From Candidatus Peregrinibacteria bacterium Gr01-1014_25 (GTDB lineage Bacteria > Patescibacteriota > Gracilibacteria > Peribacterales > Peribacteraceae): a DNA stretch of 64,000 nt. This document shows positions 24,903 to 32,366 of this stretch, one piece after another; position 1 is the stretch's first letter, and every line of letters starts with the position of its first letter. The position numbers were made by a program, and so were the translations under genes. Under the pieces are notes generated by a model, which searched no databases, was not told the DNA's origin, and saw only the letters and a list, made by a program, of their open reading frames with translations. Location: assembly GCA_007376205.1 (NCBI GenBank), contig VMFU01000005.1, positions 1 to 64,000 on the forward strand. Direction: 5' to 3'.

Positions 24903-26419
24903 TCCTCCTGCAAGTGTCGAAAGACCTCGCGGAAGCGGAAGTACTCCGTCAGGCGCAGGCCCGTCCACCGGCCGAGCGCCACATTGGCGACGAACGTGAG
25001 CAGCACGAGTTCGGGGTATGCCAAGATGACCGACTGGAACGCCGCCCACTGCACGAGGGCGACGCAGAGCAGCGCGGCAAGGATCGTCTCCAGCGTCCCG
25101 AGTGTCGCTGCGTACCATCCCTCCTCCGCCTTGAGCGTGAGGAAGCTCTCGGAGAGCGTCGATAGCACGAGGAGGATGAGCACCGTGTCGCGCGAGAACG
25201 GCACGCCCGCGAATGTCGCCACCCCGAGAAGGAGCAACAGTACGAAACTCACCATCGTGAGAATGATGGCCATCTTCGGAATGTGCAGCAGACGCCACCG
25301 GCGCATGAGCCGTCGCGTTCCGTAGCTGACCGCGAGAATGCACGCCAGAGACACCAGGCCGATCGCCCATCCGAGGGCGAGGAAGCTGATCGCGACGACG
25401 GCGGGCGTGTACAAGCCGAACGTGGTGATGCCGACGACCTGCTTGAGGAACGCGAGGATCGTCGCGATGAAGGGGAGCATGAGCAGGATGACGATGACCT
25501 CGGAACCCACGCCGCGGACCCGCATCGCGTTGACGAGCGTCGACAGGGCGTTCCACGGCATGAGACGCGCCGTCTCTGCATTCACCAACGCCACGTCGAT
25601 GTCGCGTTGCAGCAGCTCTCCGAGCAGGGCATCGGGGGCAAGGCCGGTGAGGAGCGGTGGCAGCGCCTCGGGACGCGTCACAAGAATCTGGAGCGGACGG
25701 ATCACGGAGAACGGTCCCCGTGCCGTGCGCGCGAGCGTGTTGATGCCGCGATCGGTCAAGAGAAGGATCGTCTGGTTCCGCAGCGCCGCGAGCATATCGG
25801 GGTCCGATTGCGCGGCGCGCTGCAACGCCTGGAGCGAGGTAATGCCGTCGCCCCACAGCACCACCGCTTCGGCGCCGACGAACGCCGACCGCTGCTCCGC
25901 GAACAGCTGCACGATGGCATCCTCGCCGCCGAGACGGCCGCTGACGTCGCCCACGGCGATGGTGCGGAGGAACAGCCCCGCCTCTTCGGCGTTCTTGCGA
26001 TGCGTGTCGATCCTGTCCGCCGCGATCGACGGCCCCGCGACCAGCACGATCTTGCGGCGGTACGCCATCACCGTATGTCGCACCTCGGACCGGCGCCTGC
26101 CGTCAGCGGATTCCAGAACGAGGCGATACTCCAGCATGCCGGGTTGGTCGGGTGTGGCGACGATTTCCACGCTCCGGCTGATCGCGGTCCGGCTGTCGCC
26201 CAGATACCACGCGTACCGCACGCGCTCGCCGTCCGTCCGGCTCAAGCCCGCGTTCAAGACGACCGTCCGTCCGACGGGAACGTCCGTCGGGCCGCTGATG
26301 ACCGCCTGGAACGGCGCGTCGGACACAATGGCCCCCGTACCCGCCTGCTGCGCGAGAACGATGACGGGCCATAGGCCCGCGACCACGGCTGCGCCGATGG
26401 CGACGCGGAAACATCGCAT
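24899..26419 (-). CDS. PKD-like domain plus 7TM protein (UUP1 / inactive transglutaminase-type 7TM family)
   Basis: The start MRCFRVAIG gives 506 residues with an N-terminal signal (AVVAGLWPVIVLA). Residues about 40-125 look like a PKD/Ig-type domain (VVLNAGLSRTDGERVRYAWYLGD). A middle extracytoplasmic domain follows, then seven membrane spans from EVIVILLMLPFIATILAFLK. VVGITTFGLYTPAVVAISF is the hallmark of the 7TM domain that accompanies RimK-like ligases in Gammaproteobacteria. It probably works with the downstream ligase-peptidase fusion at the membrane. It starts 4 bases after the hibernation factor gene ends. Confidence 0.75.
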   Translation of the reverse strand: MRCFRVAIGAAVVAGLWPVIVLAQQAGTGAIVSDAPFQAVISGPTDVPVGRTVVLNAGLSRTDGERVRYAWYLGDSRTAISRSVEIVATPDQPGMLEYRLVLESADGRRRSEVRHTVMAYRRKIVLVAGPSIAADRIDTHRKNAEEAGLFLRTIAVGDVSGRLGGEDAIVQLFAEQRSAFVGAEAVVLWGDGITSLQALQRAAQSDPDMLAALRNQTILLLTDRGINTLARTARGPFSVIRPLQILVTRPEALPPLLTGLAPDALLGELLQRDIDVALVNAETARLMPWNALSTLVNAMRVRGVGSEVIVILLMLPFIATILAFLKQVVGITTFGLYTPAVVAISFLALGWAIGLVSLACILAVSYGTRRLMRRWRLLHIPKMAIILTMVSFVLLLLLGVATFAGVPFSRDTVLILLVLSTLSESFLTLKAEEGWYAATLGTLETILAALLCVALVQWAAFQSVILAYPELVLLTFVANVALGRWTGLRLTEYFRFREVFRHLQEE

Positions 26420-26423
26420 TGGC

Positions 26424-26762
26424 TTAGCGGCGGCGGCCGGCATGGACGCCGCTGGCGCTGTGCATATCCTTGTATCGCTGAAGCTGCGGCTCAAGCTTCT
26501 CCACGCACCGGTCGACCGCCTCCACGACGTCCGAGCGCCGCGATTCCGCGCGGAGGATTTTCTTCGGCAGCTCCACTGTCACCATGACTTTCACCGCATC
26601 ACGCTCTTTCTTCGTCGGCCTGCGTTCGGCCTCGATACGGATCAGGGAACTCTCGTCCTTCACCCGCTTGCAATGCGTGGCGAGGGCGCCGATTTTCCGG
26701 ACGATGAGGAGAAGATCGCGGTCGGTGTAGTGAACGCCGCGTTCAAAGTGCTGGACGCGCAT
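26424..26762 (-). CDS. Ribosome hibernation promoting factor / RaiA family protein
   Basis: 112 residues from MRVQHFERGV. HYTDRDLLLIVRKIGALATHCKRV followed by IRIEAERR and the strand VKVMVTVELPKKILRAE shows the beta-alpha-beta-beta-beta-alpha RaiA fold, ending in VVEAVDRCVEKLEPQLQRYKD. These proteins bind the 30S decoding region and silence ribosomes in starvation. Length matches the short form without the dimerisation domain. It heads a minus-strand operon with the 7TM protein and the ligase-peptidase fusion, separated by 4 bases from the former. Confidence 0.82.
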   Translation of the reverse strand: MRVQHFERGVHYTDRDLLLIVRKIGALATHCKRVKDESSLIRIEAERRPTKKERDAVKVMVTVELPKKILRAESRRSDVVEAVDRCVEKLEPQLQRYKDMHSASGVHAGRRR

Positions 26763-26801
26763 GGAAGGGGCGGAATGGTACGTTTGAAGGCTACCGCCTC
26801 C

Positions 26802-26830
26802 TTGAAGAAAAGGCAATTTTCCGCTACAAT
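26802..26830 (+). promoter_or_regulatory. Promoter of the 26.8-30.4 kb operon
   Basis: TTGAAG (26802-26807) and TACAAT (26825-26830) with an exact 17-base spacer. The start codon at 26842 lies 11 bases after the -10, so the mRNA leader is at most a few bases. Confidence 0.7.
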
Positions 26831-26841
26831 AGTAGGATTTC

Positions 26842-28101
26842 ATGCACAAGCCTTCGCATCGCATCACCGCGCGCGAACACCGCCTCCTGTGGGACACGCC
26901 GCCGGAGAACCGGCCGAATCCTCCGCAGAGCCTTCCGGATGCAAACGGCAACACCGTACCGAATGCTCCCGCGAGTCCGTTGGACCAGCTTCCCGCGCCC
27001 AGGCCCGACGTCACCATCGAGCAGATCCGCCAGTGGCAGATGCGCATGGCGCAGCTCAAGCAGGGGTATGAGAGCGACAAGGACCGTGCAAGCCTGAAGT
27101 CGCAGGAGCGCCTTGACATCATGAGCGGCATTCAGACTCAACTCGCCAATTTGCAGAAGGAAATGCCCCAGCCGGGCACCCCGGAGTTCACGAAGACCGC
27201 GCAGCTGCACAAGGAAGCCGTCGACCTGCAGAACAAAGTCGCCGCGCGCATCACGCGTCTGCAGGAATACACGCGCAACAGCATCTACCAGATCATCGAA
27301 GGCAACAGCATCCTCGCCCTCCCCTTCCAGGTCGCAGGGACATTCTTGGAGAAGAGCATGCCAGCGTTCAAGGACGCCGGAACGCTCATCGGCCCGACGC
27401 TCAAGCAGATCTGGCGGCCGATCGAAGGCGCGGGGTCGAGCGTGCTCAATTTCCTCGGCGACATGCTGGGGCACTTGAGCCCCAATTTGCGCGACGCGTT
27501 CAAGCAGCGCGCCCAGCTCAAGCGGGAGAAAGAGCAGCTCATGAACGCCGTCGACTACCAGCTCAAACGCATGGGCATCCAGATCGCCCAGCAGGATGAC
27601 GAAGCGACCGAGGACGACCTGCTCAACCTGCTTCAGATTCAGAAAGACAGCGGGCAGAACCCGCGCGTCTTCGCTGCGAAAGTTACAGCGCAGCTGCGCA
27701 TCAAGGCAGGCCAGGCGATTCCCTTGGGGGAACTTGTCACGGCCGCCGAGCGCGCGTTCCCCGTCGATTCTCTCGCCGCGTCGACGAACGCCCAGAACAC
27801 TCTCCCCCCGCCCACCCCCGTCGACATCGACGGACTCAACGGTAGGGAAGAAACCTTGAGCCAGTTCAGCGGCGGCGACGTGCGCATCACCAAGCTGACG
27901 CCGCAGGCGAAGATCACGGTGGACGGGCAGGTTGTCGCAGCAGCGCAAACCAGCGCCGTCGGCGCGTTCCAGTGCATACGCACCTCCCCGGACGTCCTGA
28001 CCGTGAAAATCCCCGCCAATGCCACCAACCGGCAGTTCGCCATCGAGGTGGAACAGGGGGCCAGCAAAAAGAAATTCACCCTCAATATCGTCAGTCGTTA
28101 G
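26842..28101 (+). CDS. Unrecognised 419-residue helical protein with REHRLL N-terminus
   Basis: Not recognised. After ITAREHRLLWDTPPE and a proline/asparagine-rich stretch comes a long helical part (about 60-250) with QEYTRNSIYQIIEGNSILALPF, a weakly hydrophobic stretch, and charged helices. The C-terminal 90 residues are beta-rich (KITVDGQVVAAAQTSAVG, FAIEVEQGASKKKFTLN). The N-terminal REHRLL block recurs in the otherwise different protein at 46664-47923. It heads a set of four co-directional genes with a strong near-leaderless promoter. It could be a cytoplasmic scaffold for the membrane proteins that follow; this is a guess. Confidence 0.7.
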   Translation: MHKPSHRITAREHRLLWDTPPENRPNPPQSLPDANGNTVPNAPASPLDQLPAPRPDVTIEQIRQWQMRMAQLKQGYESDKDRASLKSQERLDIMSGIQTQLANLQKEMPQPGTPEFTKTAQLHKEAVDLQNKVAARITRLQEYTRNSIYQIIEGNSILALPFQVAGTFLEKSMPAFKDAGTLIGPTLKQIWRPIEGAGSSVLNFLGDMLGHLSPNLRDAFKQRAQLKREKEQLMNAVDYQLKRMGIQIAQQDDEATEDDLLNLLQIQKDSGQNPRVFAAKVTAQLRIKAGQAIPLGELVTAAERAFPVDSLAASTNAQNTLPPPTPVDIDGLNGREETLSQFSGGDVRITKLTPQAKITVDGQVVAAAQTSAVGAFQCIRTSPDVLTVKIPANATNRQFAIEVEQGASKKKFTLNIVSR

Positions 28102-28130
28102 GCGATCTGGCCAAAATATCGATAAAATGC

Positions 28131-28136
28131 TACAAT
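28131..28136 (+). promoter_or_regulatory. -10 box of the second gene in the operon
   Basis: TACAAT 14 bases before the ATG at 28151, giving a leader of about 8 bases. The -35 is weak (TGGCCA at the right distance). The flanking context (CTACAATA) is the same as at 26824. Confidence 0.5.
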
Positions 28137-28150
28137 ACTAAAAAACACCC

Positions 28151-28645
28151 ATGAGCCACCTCATCGAAAAACTCCAGAGGCAGCAGGAAACGATCGACGA
28201 CAATGACGTGTCGGATATGTTTTTGGTCGACGCACACAACAGGATCCACAATCTCAAACGCGACGAACTGCTCGCCGTCAGCAAAGGCATCGAACAGCAG
28301 CGGGGCAAGGCAGAAGTCACGGACAACGCCAAAGAGAAGCTGCGCATCCTACAGCAGACCGTCGACGCGCGCATCAAGGCGGACGCGGATTTTCACATGG
28401 ATACCGCCGACATTCTCGCCACGCCCAACCGCGTGCTGAAGGCAACCGGCCGCGGTCTGGCCTCCGAGACGTACACAGGCGGCATGCTGCGCGGAGCGGT
28501 GATCCTCGGTGCTTTGGCCGCCTTCTTCGGGCCCATGCGCCGCGCGATCGCGTATCCGTTCCGCAAGTTGACCGGATGGATGCGCGGCAGAAACGCAACA
28601 CCCACCATCCCGCCGCCGCCCGCCGCGACCCCCCCGCACCCATGA
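28151..28645 (+). CDS. Unrecognised helical protein with one membrane segment (paralogue 1)
   Basis: 164 residues. An N-terminal helical domain (MSHLIEKLQRQQETIDDNDVS, then LKRDELLAVSKGIEQ and LRILQQTVDARIKAD) is followed by a single hydrophobic segment (MLRGAVILGALAAFFG) and a proline-rich tail. The next protein shows the same order of short motifs (MS-LI-K, DVS, DEL, L-x2-V-x2-RI), so the two are probably paralogues. The downstream start overlaps this stop as ATGA. Confidence 0.65.
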   Translation: MSHLIEKLQRQQETIDDNDVSDMFLVDAHNRIHNLKRDELLAVSKGIEQQRGKAEVTDNAKEKLRILQQTVDARIKADADFHMDTADILATPNRVLKATGRGLASETYTGGMLRGAVILGALAAFFGPMRRAIAYPFRKLTGWMRGRNATPTIPPPPAATPPHP

Positions 28646-29202
28646 GCGAACTCATCAACAAAATCCGGCAGCCGACCGTCCCTCTCGAGGAGCAGGACGT
28701 GAGCGGCGAGAAAATGACCGAGGCGATGAAGCGCATCACGGTCATCGCCTCGATCGATGAACTGCGCACGTTGCGCGACGCCATCGACAAGCGCATGACC
28801 GCGAGCGTCCACCGAAACATCCGCGACCAGCTCGGCTACCTCAAGCTGATGGTCGGGGACCGCATCAGCGCGAAAGATCCGCTCTACACCACATCAGTCC
28901 GCGACGCGGCTAAAACGGTTCCGAGGCTTGCCGATAGCGGCATGAAGAGCGTCTACCGCGGCATGGCCGGCAACGAGACGGGCATGGGGGCGGCGCGCGT
29001 CCTCGGTCTCGGCGCCATGGCGACGGGGATATTCGTTTGGATCAAGAACCTCATGCGACTCAAGGGGAAAGCGAAACCGACAGAGGAAGTTCTCGACGTG
29101 CTGCCCGTTGAAGAAAAACCGAAGCCGAAGAAAGAGAGACGGAAAAAGAAGGAGAAAGCACCCGAAGTGAAACGCGAAGATCTGATCACCGATCGCGATT
29201 AG
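28642..29202 (+). CDS. Unrecognised helical protein with one membrane segment (paralogue 2)
   Basis: 186 residues from MSELINKIRQPTVPLEEQDVS, chosen because the ATG overlaps the preceding stop by 4 bases. SIDELRTLRDAIDKR and LGYLKLMVGDRISAKD align with the upstream paralogue. One membrane segment (VLGLGAMATGIFVWIKNL) is followed by a highly basic tail (KPKPKKERRKKKEK) that should face the cytoplasm or bind nucleic acid or phospholipid. Confidence 0.65.
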   Translation: MSELINKIRQPTVPLEEQDVSGEKMTEAMKRITVIASIDELRTLRDAIDKRMTASVHRNIRDQLGYLKLMVGDRISAKDPLYTTSVRDAAKTVPRLADSGMKSVYRGMAGNETGMGAARVLGLGAMATGIFVWIKNLMRLKGKAKPTEEVLDVLPVEEKPKPKKERRKKKEKAPEVKREDLITDRD

Positions 29203-29215
29203 TTTCCTCCATGCT

Positions 29216-30412
29216 ATGAATTACTCCAACGCCCCCGCCGAGAATCCCGCCGAGATCGAGCAGCGCCTCTCCGCGGCGATCGATTCGAACGACATTGCCG
29301 AGGACCACGTGAATTACGCCAAGCTCAAGGTCCATCACCTCGCCGAAACCCAACGGCAGGGACTCAAGGACAAGATCCAGCTGCGCATCCTGCAAATCAG
29401 CACGGGCAACGCGAACATCCTGACGCTCGATGCGACGACCAAACCCGAGGACGTGCAGAAGAAGATGAAGGAAGTCGAGGGGCGGCTGCTGCGGATGCAG
29501 GAAGTCATCCAGCCGTCGCGCACGATTGGTGCTCTTGATGAAAAACTGCGCGCATCGCCGATTGCGAGCGGCGCCGTGGCCGTCGGAGGCATTCTGGGCA
29601 TGGCGATGATTATCAAGAACTGGGCGCAGAAAACTGTCGATGCAAGTAAGAAGGAAGGGGTCTTCCCAAAAATCCTGCGTTTGAGTGGCCTCGCTGTACT
29701 TTTCGGTCTTGTCCTGCGCAGCACGACGACATTCGTCGAGCGCAGCGAACTCAAGCGCGCAGCGGAGCGCGTGGAGAGCGGCGAATTTTGGAAGGCGATC
29801 GAGGGGAACCCCGACATCGCCGATCCGCGACTGAAGGACAAGAGCCTGCTCGCAATCCCCGAGGGTCGAAACATCCTCGTCAACGGCAAAGAAGTAGTCT
29901 TCAAACGGACAGGCAAAGGCGTGCACATCGTCGTCGGCAAGGGAGATCAGGCGAAGGAATACCGCATGGGCATGAACATCGAGCGCGACGCATCCCACGA
30001 CAGCTGGGGTGCGTGGTCGTCGCTGAAGACGTCGACGCTGCGCGGCCTGACGAGCGAGAAGAAATTGCCGAGCGGCCGAACCGACCTGCACCTGGAATTG
30101 AGCAAAATTCTCCATGGGGGAGACGTGCGATCGAGCGGCAATGGTGCCGTCCTGGCGCTGCCCGCAGCCGGCAACCATACGCTGTCCATCCCGCAGGACC
30201 AGCTCGGCACACTTGTTGATGCGCTCGCGGCGAACACGCAACCGACGATGACCGCATCGTTGCAAAATTGCACGATGTCGCGCGAAGGGGCCACGCCGAC
30301 GGTCGTCAGTCCGACGATGACCTGCGCACTCATCCCACAGGCTCCCAAGACCCAACCGCCGCAGACCACGTCGCCAAAGGCCCCAAAGTCGACGGACAAA
30401 GACAAACTCTAG
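29216..30412 (+). CDS. Unrecognised 398-residue membrane-associated protein (paralogue 3-like)
   Basis: The N-terminal 130 residues are helical with features like the two preceding proteins (LKVHHLAETQRQGLKDKIQ). Two hydrophobic segments follow (SGAVAVGGILGMAMIIKNW and LSGLAVLFGLVLRS). After residue 190 there is a beta-rich domain (ILVNGKEVVFKRTGKGVHIVV) and a threonine/proline-rich tail with two cysteines. No family was recognised. It ends the operon and is followed by copy B of the 165-bp structured repeat. Confidence 0.65.
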   Translation: MNYSNAPAENPAEIEQRLSAAIDSNDIAEDHVNYAKLKVHHLAETQRQGLKDKIQLRILQISTGNANILTLDATTKPEDVQKKMKEVEGRLLRMQEVIQPSRTIGALDEKLRASPIASGAVAVGGILGMAMIIKNWAQKTVDASKKEGVFPKILRLSGLAVLFGLVLRSTTTFVERSELKRAAERVESGEFWKAIEGNPDIADPRLKDKSLLAIPEGRNILVNGKEVVFKRTGKGVHIVVGKGDQAKEYRMGMNIERDASHDSWGAWSSLKTSTLRGLTSEKKLPSGRTDLHLELSKILHGGDVRSSGNGAVLALPAAGNHTLSIPQDQLGTLVDALAANTQPTMTASLQNCTMSREGATPTVVSPTMTCALIPQAPKTQPPQTTSPKAPKSTDKDKL

Positions 30413-30418
30413 GGAGGG

Positions 30419-30602
30419 GTCCGCCGCCACAATCCCTCCCCGCCGTCGCGCGGCCCCGTAGGGGTCCCGAAGGGACCAGCTTTCTCAACGCACATACACG
30501 GTCGTTCCACGTCCTTTTCGATTGCCCAATGCCCGGCTGGGACGTCAGACGGCGGAGACTTTTCTTTTGCCACTTTCTTTGTGTGGTGACAAAGAAAGTG
30601 GC
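30419..30602 (+). repeat. Structured intergenic repeat, copy B
   Basis: The 165-bp core spans 30438-30602, with a short extension GTCCGCCGCCACA shared only with copy C. It carries the hairpin GGTCCC-GAA-GGGACC, the complementary pair CCGCCGTC / GACGGCGG, and a perfect 12-bp end hairpin CACTTTCTTTGT / ACAAAGAAAGTG. It is oriented like both flanking genes. In this copy both hairpin arms carry the matching base where copies A and C have one mismatch. Confidence 0.88.
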
Positions 30603-30614
30603 AAAGGGTAGGTC

Positions 30615-30620
30615 TATACT
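30615..30620 (+). promoter_or_regulatory. -10 box of the DUF212 gene
   Basis: TATACT ends 6 bases before the ATG at 30627, which predicts a leaderless mRNA. It lies right after the end hairpin of repeat copy B. Confidence 0.5.
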
Positions 30621-30626
30621 CCCCAC

Positions 30627-31049
30627 ATGTCCGACCTCTCCACTCTCCTCCGCACCTACCTCTTCATCATCCCTCTCGCAGTCCTCCTCATGAGCGAAGT
30701 TGCGAAAGGATTCGTCGAAGCGACGCGCAGCGGCACCTGGCACACGCACCTGTTCCGCCCGGGCGGCATGCCCAGCTCGCACTCTGCATTCGTCACATCG
30801 CTCCTCATCGTGGTCGGCCGCGTGAGCGGCATCGATTCGACGGCCTTCGCGCTGGCGGTGGCCATCGCGTGCCTGACATGGTACGACGCGATGGGTTCGC
30901 GCCGGGCGCTCGGCGAGCAGGCCAAAGTGCTCAACCGGCTGCAGCACTGGCAGCACCTCACCGAACGCCTCGGCCACTCCGGGAAAGAAGTCCTCGCCGG
31001 CATCATCTTCGGCGCCGCCGTGACGGAGATCGGTATCTTGTTAAGCTAA
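30627..31049 (+). CDS. Divergent PAP2 / DUF212 family membrane protein
   Basis: 140 residues with about four membrane spans. RPGGMPSSHSAFVTSLLIVVG is the family signature, resembling the PSSH motif of acid phosphatases, and YDAMGSRRALGEQAKVLN follows. A C-terminal LGHSGKEVLAGIIFG completes the DUF212 pattern. Related proteins are thought to act on lipid phosphates, without proof. The predicted message is leaderless (TATACT at 30615). It is flanked by repeat copy B and a short-word repeat patch. Confidence 0.88.
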   Translation: MSDLSTLLRTYLFIIPLAVLLMSEVAKGFVEATRSGTWHTHLFRPGGMPSSHSAFVTSLLIVVGRVSGIDSTAFALAVAIACLTWYDAMGSRRALGEQAKVLNRLQHWQHLTERLGHSGKEVLAGIIFGAAVTEIGILLS

Positions 31050-31065
31050 GCCCATCATCCTCTTC

Positions 31066-31131
31066 TTCCTTGGTTGCCTTGGTTTCCTCGGTTGCTTTGA
31101 TTTCCTCGTTTGCCTTGGTTGCCTTCATTGC
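31066..31131. repeat. Degenerate short-word repeat between convergent genes
   Basis: Eight or so imperfect units of the type TTGGTTGCCTTGGTTTCC. It is related to the patch at 19796-19840. It fills the space between the convergent ends of the DUF212 and VIT genes and encodes nothing. Confidence 0.7.
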
Positions 31132-31143
31132 TTCGCTCCCCCA

Positions 31144-31887
31144 TCACACCATCTCCGCAACGCTCTTGAGGAAGACCCCCACGGCATACGCCACCGCCGC
31201 TCCCGCCGCCCCGACGCCGAGCACTTCGATGGGACCGCGCAGGAGTCGCTCGCGCGTCACGTAACTTCTCGTGAAACCGAGGAACAGGAGGGCGATCGCT
31301 GTCGACCAAGCGGCGACCGTGAAGCGGTTTTCCCGCGCAAGGCCGATCACGTACGGCACCAGCGGCACGGCTCCGAAAACAACAAAAGATGCGAACGTCA
31401 TGAATCCGTGCAGTGCCGGCTTCGCCGACGCCTCGCGCGCGAGTCCGTGCTCCTCCAGCATCATCGTGTCGGCCCAGACATCGCGATTGCTGGTGATGAC
31501 TTCCGTCACTCGCTCCAGTTCCGCGCCGGTGAAGCCCTTGCCGCGGTAGATCTCGCGGATTTCCTCGCGCTCCATGTCCGGCATCGCGACGATTTCTTCC
31601 AGCTCTTCCTTGCGCAGGCGTTCGTACTGGTCGAGCTCGGATTTGAGCGACAGGTAGGCGCCGGTCGCCATCGACGTGCCGTCGGCGAGCAGGTTGGCCA
31701 ATCCCAGAATGATGATGATGCCGTGCGGCAAATCCGCACCGACCGTGCCCGCGACCACCGCGAACGTGGTGACGATGCCGTCGTTGCCTCCGTAGACGAT
31801 GTCATGGATGAACGGCCCCAGGCGGTGCCCGTGGATATCCGCCCGTTGGTGCGCGACGAGCGACGGCGACGGTCCTTCGTGCGTCAT
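31144..31887 (-). CDS. VIT1/CCC1 family transporter
   Basis: 247 residues. [22 protein letters not shown] and [17 protein letters not shown] mark the VIT1/CCC1 family of iron or manganese transporters. A charged cytoplasmic helix pair ([23 protein letters not shown]...) follows, as in members with a metal-binding insertion, then three more membrane spans. It probably moves Fe2+ or Mn2+ across the cytoplasmic membrane. Its -10 box is half of a palindrome shared with the divergent gene at 31914, and the start codon falls at the predicted transcription start. Confidence 0.88.
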   Translation of the reverse strand: MTHEGPSPSLVAHQRADIHGHRLGPFIHDIVYGGNDGIVTTFAVVAGTVGADLPHGIIIILGLANLLADGTSMATGAYLSLKSELDQYERLRKEELEEIVAMPDMEREEIREIYRGKGFTGAELERVTEVITSNRDVWADTMMLEEHGLAREASAKPALHGFMTFASFVVFGAVPLVPYVIGLARENRFTVAAWSTAIALLFLGFTRSYVTRERLLRGPIEVLGVGAAGAAVAYAVGVFLKSVAEMV

Positions 31888-31890
31888 AGC

Positions 31891-31904
31891 GGGAGTATAC
31901 TCCC
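31891..31904. promoter_or_regulatory. Palindromic bidirectional -10 region
   Basis: GGGAGTATACTCCC is a perfect 14-bp palindrome. Read on either strand it gives TATACT: 31896-31901 for the plus gene at 31914 and 31894-31899 for the minus gene at 31887. Leaders would be about 6 and 0 bases. RNA polymerase could use only one direction at a time. Confidence 0.6.
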
Positions 31905-31913
31905 GGCCTCTCC

Positions 31914-32366
31914 ATGCACGCCTTCTCTTTTCTGCTCGGCTCGGGATGGAGCACGGTCTGGTACCTGCTCTTCTACCTGGTCGTACTGACGCCGCTCATC
32001 GCCTCGCTGCGCGGCATGCGGCGCGGCGCGGCGTCCGGCGGTCACCAGGAACTGACGATCCTATGGTACGTGATCGGCACGACCGGCCTCGTCCTCTTCT
32101 CCAGCGTCCATGTCATCCTCCTCGCGTCGGCATGGCACCTGTTCCTGCCCCTCAAAGTCGCCGCCATCGCCGCCTGCACGCTCATCGTCGCCGCCATCGC
32201 GTGGAGCCTGCTGCCGCAGTGGGTGCTGCGGCCCACGGCACGGGCGGTCGTCGCGGCGTACACGATCGTGCTCTTGCTGCTGACCGCGAACCTGTGGTCG
32301 CTCTGGATCATCCGCGTGCGCGATGACCGACCCGCGACTCCGACCACCTCTCCGCAGATACCATGA
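31914..32366 (+). CDS. Unrecognised four-span membrane protein, 150 residues
   Basis: Four hydrophobic segments ([75 protein letters not shown]) and a short polar tail. No family was recognised. It is divergent from the VIT gene and overlaps the kinase-like gene by ATGA, so the two are translated together. Confidence 0.7.
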   Translation: MHAFSFLLGSGWSTVWYLLFYLVVLTPLIASLRGMRRGAASGGHQELTILWYVIGTTGLVLFSSVHVILLASAWHLFLPLKVAAIAACTLIVAAIAWSLLPQWVLRPTARAVVAAYTIVLLLLTANLWSLWIIRVRDDRPATPTTSPQIP

